A stretch of 8,517 bases of DNA from an uncultured Clostridia bacterium (GTDB taxonomy: Bacteria; Bacillota; Clostridia; Oscillospirales; CAG-272), in NCBI GenBank assembly GCA_945936265.1, contig CAMETB010000055.1, positions 1-8,517 on the forward strand, given 5' to 3'. Made by a program: the position numbers and the translations under genes. Each line of letters begins with the position of its first letter. The first letter of the stretch is position 1. The notes beneath the pieces are model-generated. The model worked only from the letters and a program-made list of their open reading frames with translations. It was not told the origin of the DNA and did no database searches. Below, piece after piece: positions 6,883 to 8,517 of this stretch.

Positions 6883-6933
6883 CCTGACGGCAGCACGGGA
6901 AATTTGCAAGCATTGTGAGCCGTCTTGAAAGTA

Positions 6934-6962
6934 ATTATAACACAAAACGCATGCAATTTCTA
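6934..6962 (-). promoter_or_regulatory. lon operon promoter (extended -10, weak -35)
   Basis: The minus strand reads TGTTATAAT at 6942-6934, an exact -10 hexamer (6939-6934) with the extended TGn element. At 17-bp spacing the -35 position reads TAGAAA (6962-6957), a poor match; the extended -10 would compensate. The predicted start is near 6927, giving a leader of about 55 nt. AT-rich sequence upstream could act as an UP element. No clear CIRCE or complete CtsR operator was seen. Confidence 0.65.
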
Positions 6963-6981
6963 TATATTTTTATAAATATAT
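6962..6981. repeat. AT-only 8-bp inverted repeat between the lon and rqcH promoters
   Basis: ATATATTT (6962-6969) and AAATATAT (6974-6981) are exact reverse complements with a 4-bp spacer. The dyad lies between the two -35 regions. It is composed only of A and T, so it may reflect base composition (UP-element-like sequence) rather than an operator. Confidence 0.5.
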
Positions 6982-6991
6982 CGAAAAATAT

Positions 6992-7020
6992 TTGACTTGA
7001 AAAGGATTTTGTAGTAAAAT
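6992..7020 (+). promoter_or_regulatory. rqcH promoter, sigma-A type
   Basis: TTGACT at 6992-6997 and TAAAAT at 7015-7020 are separated by exactly 17 bp, each one mismatch from the sigma-A consensus. A/T-rich sequence precedes the -35. The predicted start is near 7027, leaving a leader of about 49 nt before the ATG at 7076. No riboswitch or attenuator was recognised in the leader. Confidence 0.75.
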
Positions 7021-7075
7021 TGTAGCCGAGGACCATTGTGCCTATTTGGAAATAAAGATTGCGCAGGTGATAAAA

Positions 7076-8517
7076 ATGGCTTTTGACGCAGGTATGCTGA
7101 AGTGTGTCACAGAGGAAATAAACTCCTTAGCACCTTGCAGGGTGGACAAAATATACCAACCGGCATCGGACGAAATAGTGATGCTTATAAGAACTCAGAG
7201 CGGAAACAGCAAACTTCTTATAAACGGAGGCAGTAACTGCCCGAGAATAAATATAACGGAAACTCAGGCGGAAAATCCCGCAAAAGCGCCTATGCTCTGT
7301 ATGCTTCTGAGAAAGCATCTTGCAGGAGCAAAACTGACATGTGCACGGCAAATGGGCTTTGAGCGTGTATCTGAACTTGAATTTGACGCATACGACGAGA
7401 TGGGATACAAATCGCAGAAATACCTTATCTGTGAGATAATGGGCAAGTACAGCAATATAATCCTCGCCGATTCGGAGCACAGAATAATCGCACTTTTAAG
7501 ACCTGTCGACATCTTTGCCAACTCCGCACGCCAACTTATACCGGGAGTAAAGTATGAGTTACCGCCGAAGCAGGATAAACTTGATACATTAAGCGTTACG
7601 AAAGACGACTTTAAAGATGCGCTCAGAAACGCTCCATCGGGGATGAGGTGCGATAAATTTATATCATCCGCCTTTGCGGGAATTGCAATTTCAACCGCAA
7701 GGGAGATAACTTATCTTGCATCCGGAGATATTGATACAACCATCGAAAACGTCAAAATTCCGACACTTGCAGGAGAATTTTTTAAATTTGTTGACGGCCT
7801 TAAATCAAATTCTCTCTCTCCTTATCTTGTACTTGACGGAAACTCTAATCCCGTTGAGTATTCGTATATGCCGCTTCATTATTTTGGCGCAGGTTACAAA
7901 AACGAGAAGAAAAAATCGTTTTCGGAACTTATTGACACATATTTTTCAAAAAAGAGCAAAGCAGAGCGCATAAGGCAGAAATCCTCCGACATTTTAAGGC
8001 TTCTTACAAATGCGGAGTCGAGAATAAGCAAAAAGATAGCCGCGCAGACGCTGGAACTTAAAGAATGTGACAGAGCCGAGGACTACAGAAACAAGGGCGA
8101 CCTTATAATCTCGAATATCTATGCGATAAAAAGGGGCGCGCCGTTTGTAAAAGCAATAGACTATTCAGACGAAAATATGAGTGAAAAAATAATAGAACTT
8201 GACACAAGGCTTACTCCTGCCCAGAATGCACAAAAGTATTATAAAAAATATGCTAAATTGAAGAAAGCAAAATCGGAACTTACAAAACAAATAGAACTTT
8301 CAAAAAAAGAACTTGATTATATATCAACGGTTTTTGACTCCTTAACTCACGCAGACGGAGAAACAGATCTTGCACAGATAAGAGAAGAACTTTTTCACAG
8401 CGGTTACGCCTCAAGAATGAAAAATTATACAGCAGTAAAAACGGGTATTCCGCATCCACTTAAATTTATAACGAGTGGGGGATATACATTGCTTTGCGGC
8501 AAGAGCAATACTCAAAA
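7076..8517 (+). CDS. rqcH: Rqc2 homologue RqcH (NFACT / fibronectin-binding FbpA family), 3' end missing
   Basis: The first 480 codons are present; the gene leaves the window at the right edge. RqcH binds obstructed 50S subunits carrying peptidyl-tRNA and directs alanine tailing of stalled nascent chains for degradation. Visible parts: NFACT-N from MAFDAGML onward, with ENPAKAPMLCMLLRKHLAG (66-84) and CEIMGKYSNIIL (about 122-133); a helix-hairpin-helix/coiled-coil middle (about 180-440); and the signature LTPAQNAQKYYKKYAKLKKA (379-398). The NFACT-R domain is just starting at SGGYTLLCGKSNTQ (467-480). At the position of the B. subtilis D97-R98 pair this protein has E96-R97. The ATG is supported by AGGTGAT (7065-7071), 4 nt upstream. 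Older annotations call the family fibronectin-binding; the ribosome role is now better founded. It is divergent from lon, with its own promoter. Confidence 0.95.
   Translation, partial: MAFDAGMLKCVTEEINSLAPCRVDKIYQPASDEIVMLIRTQSGNSKLLINGGSNCPRINITETQAENPAKAPMLCMLLRKHLAGAKLTCARQMGFERVSELEFDAYDEMGYKSQKYLICEIMGKYSNIILADSEHRIIALLRPVDIFANSARQLIPGVKYELPPKQDKLDTLSVTKDDFKDALRNAPSGMRCDKFISSAFAGIAISTAREITYLASGDIDTTIENVKIPTLAGEFFKFVDGLKSNSLSPYLVLDGNSNPVEYSYMPLHYFGAGYKNEKKKSFSELIDTYFSKKSKAERIRQKSSDILRLLTNAESRISKKIAAQTLELKECDRAEDYRNKGDLIISNIYAIKRGAPFVKAIDYSDENMSEKIIELDTRLTPAQNAQKYYKKYAKLKKAKSELTKQIELSKKELDYISTVFDSLTHADGETDLAQIREELFHSGYASRMKNYTAVKTGIPHPLKFITSGGYTLLCGKSNTQ

Noticed and set aside
6872..6913. 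Upstream in-frame ATG adding 14 residues to Lon
   Set aside because: It has no ribosome site, sits only about 14 nt from the predicted transcript start, and the added residues do not match the Lon N-terminus.
6984..7000. Possible CtsR heat-shock operator upstream of lon
   Set aside because: Only one half-site-like AGTCAAA is present on the minus strand; the second heptad at the required spacing is absent.
7127..7521. Minus-strand open frames opposite the start of rqcH
   Set aside because: They overlap the conserved NFACT-N coding sequence and have no supporting start signal.
1..8517. Search for mobile elements, CRISPR arrays, tRNA/rRNA genes, toxin-antitoxin or defence-type systems
   Set aside because: Nothing of the kind was seen; every stretch over about 210 bp is occupied by a recognisable core gene, and no undescribed multi-gene system is supported.

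Overview
This window comes from the chromosome of a spore-forming Firmicute, most likely class Clostridia. The evidence is the gene set and order (lon-engB, scpA-scpB and a GerW-family sporulation gene beside a D-Ala-D-Ala carboxypeptidase), the strong GGAGG-type ribosome binding sites, and the moderate-to-low GC content with many ATA and AGA codons. The genus cannot be named from the sequence alone.

Layout. Eight genes read leftwards (minus strand) from about 6.9 kb to the left edge as one tightly packed run: lon, engB, an M50 site-2-type metalloprotease, scpA, scpB, a DUF2953 membrane protein, ytfJ (GerW family) and the 5' part of a penicillin-binding D-Ala-D-Ala carboxypeptidase that leaves the window at base 1. 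Four junctions are overlapped or nearly so: lon/engB by 4 bp, scpA/scpB by 8 bp, DUF2953/ytfJ by 23 bp, with only 9 bp between the protease and scpA. The other gaps are 48, 58 and 67 bp and contain no convincing terminator. On the plus strand, after a 204-bp divergent promoter region, rqcH (NFACT/FbpA family) starts and runs off the right edge after 480 codons.

How the genes fit together. lon and rqcH both serve protein quality control (energy-dependent proteolysis; alanine tailing of stalled nascent chains) and are transcribed back to back from promoters whose -35 regions are about 30 bp apart. EngB is a 50S-assembly GTPase, coupled to lon as in Bacillus. ScpA and ScpB are the kleisin and kite subunits of the SMC condensin. 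The last three genes belong to envelope or spore biology. The run therefore joins housekeeping genes with sporulation-associated ones, in an order typical of Clostridia.

I found no mobile element, CRISPR array, RNA gene or undescribed defence-type system; essentially all of the window is conserved core genome. The points most worth checking are: a 12-bp perfect inverted repeat spanning the -10 box and start codon of the carboxypeptidase; a dnaX-type A_AAA_AAG slippery heptamer in an A8 tract of the DUF2953 gene whose -1 frame stays open for about 150 bp; and the compact lon/rqcH divergent promoter region with an AT-rich dyad.
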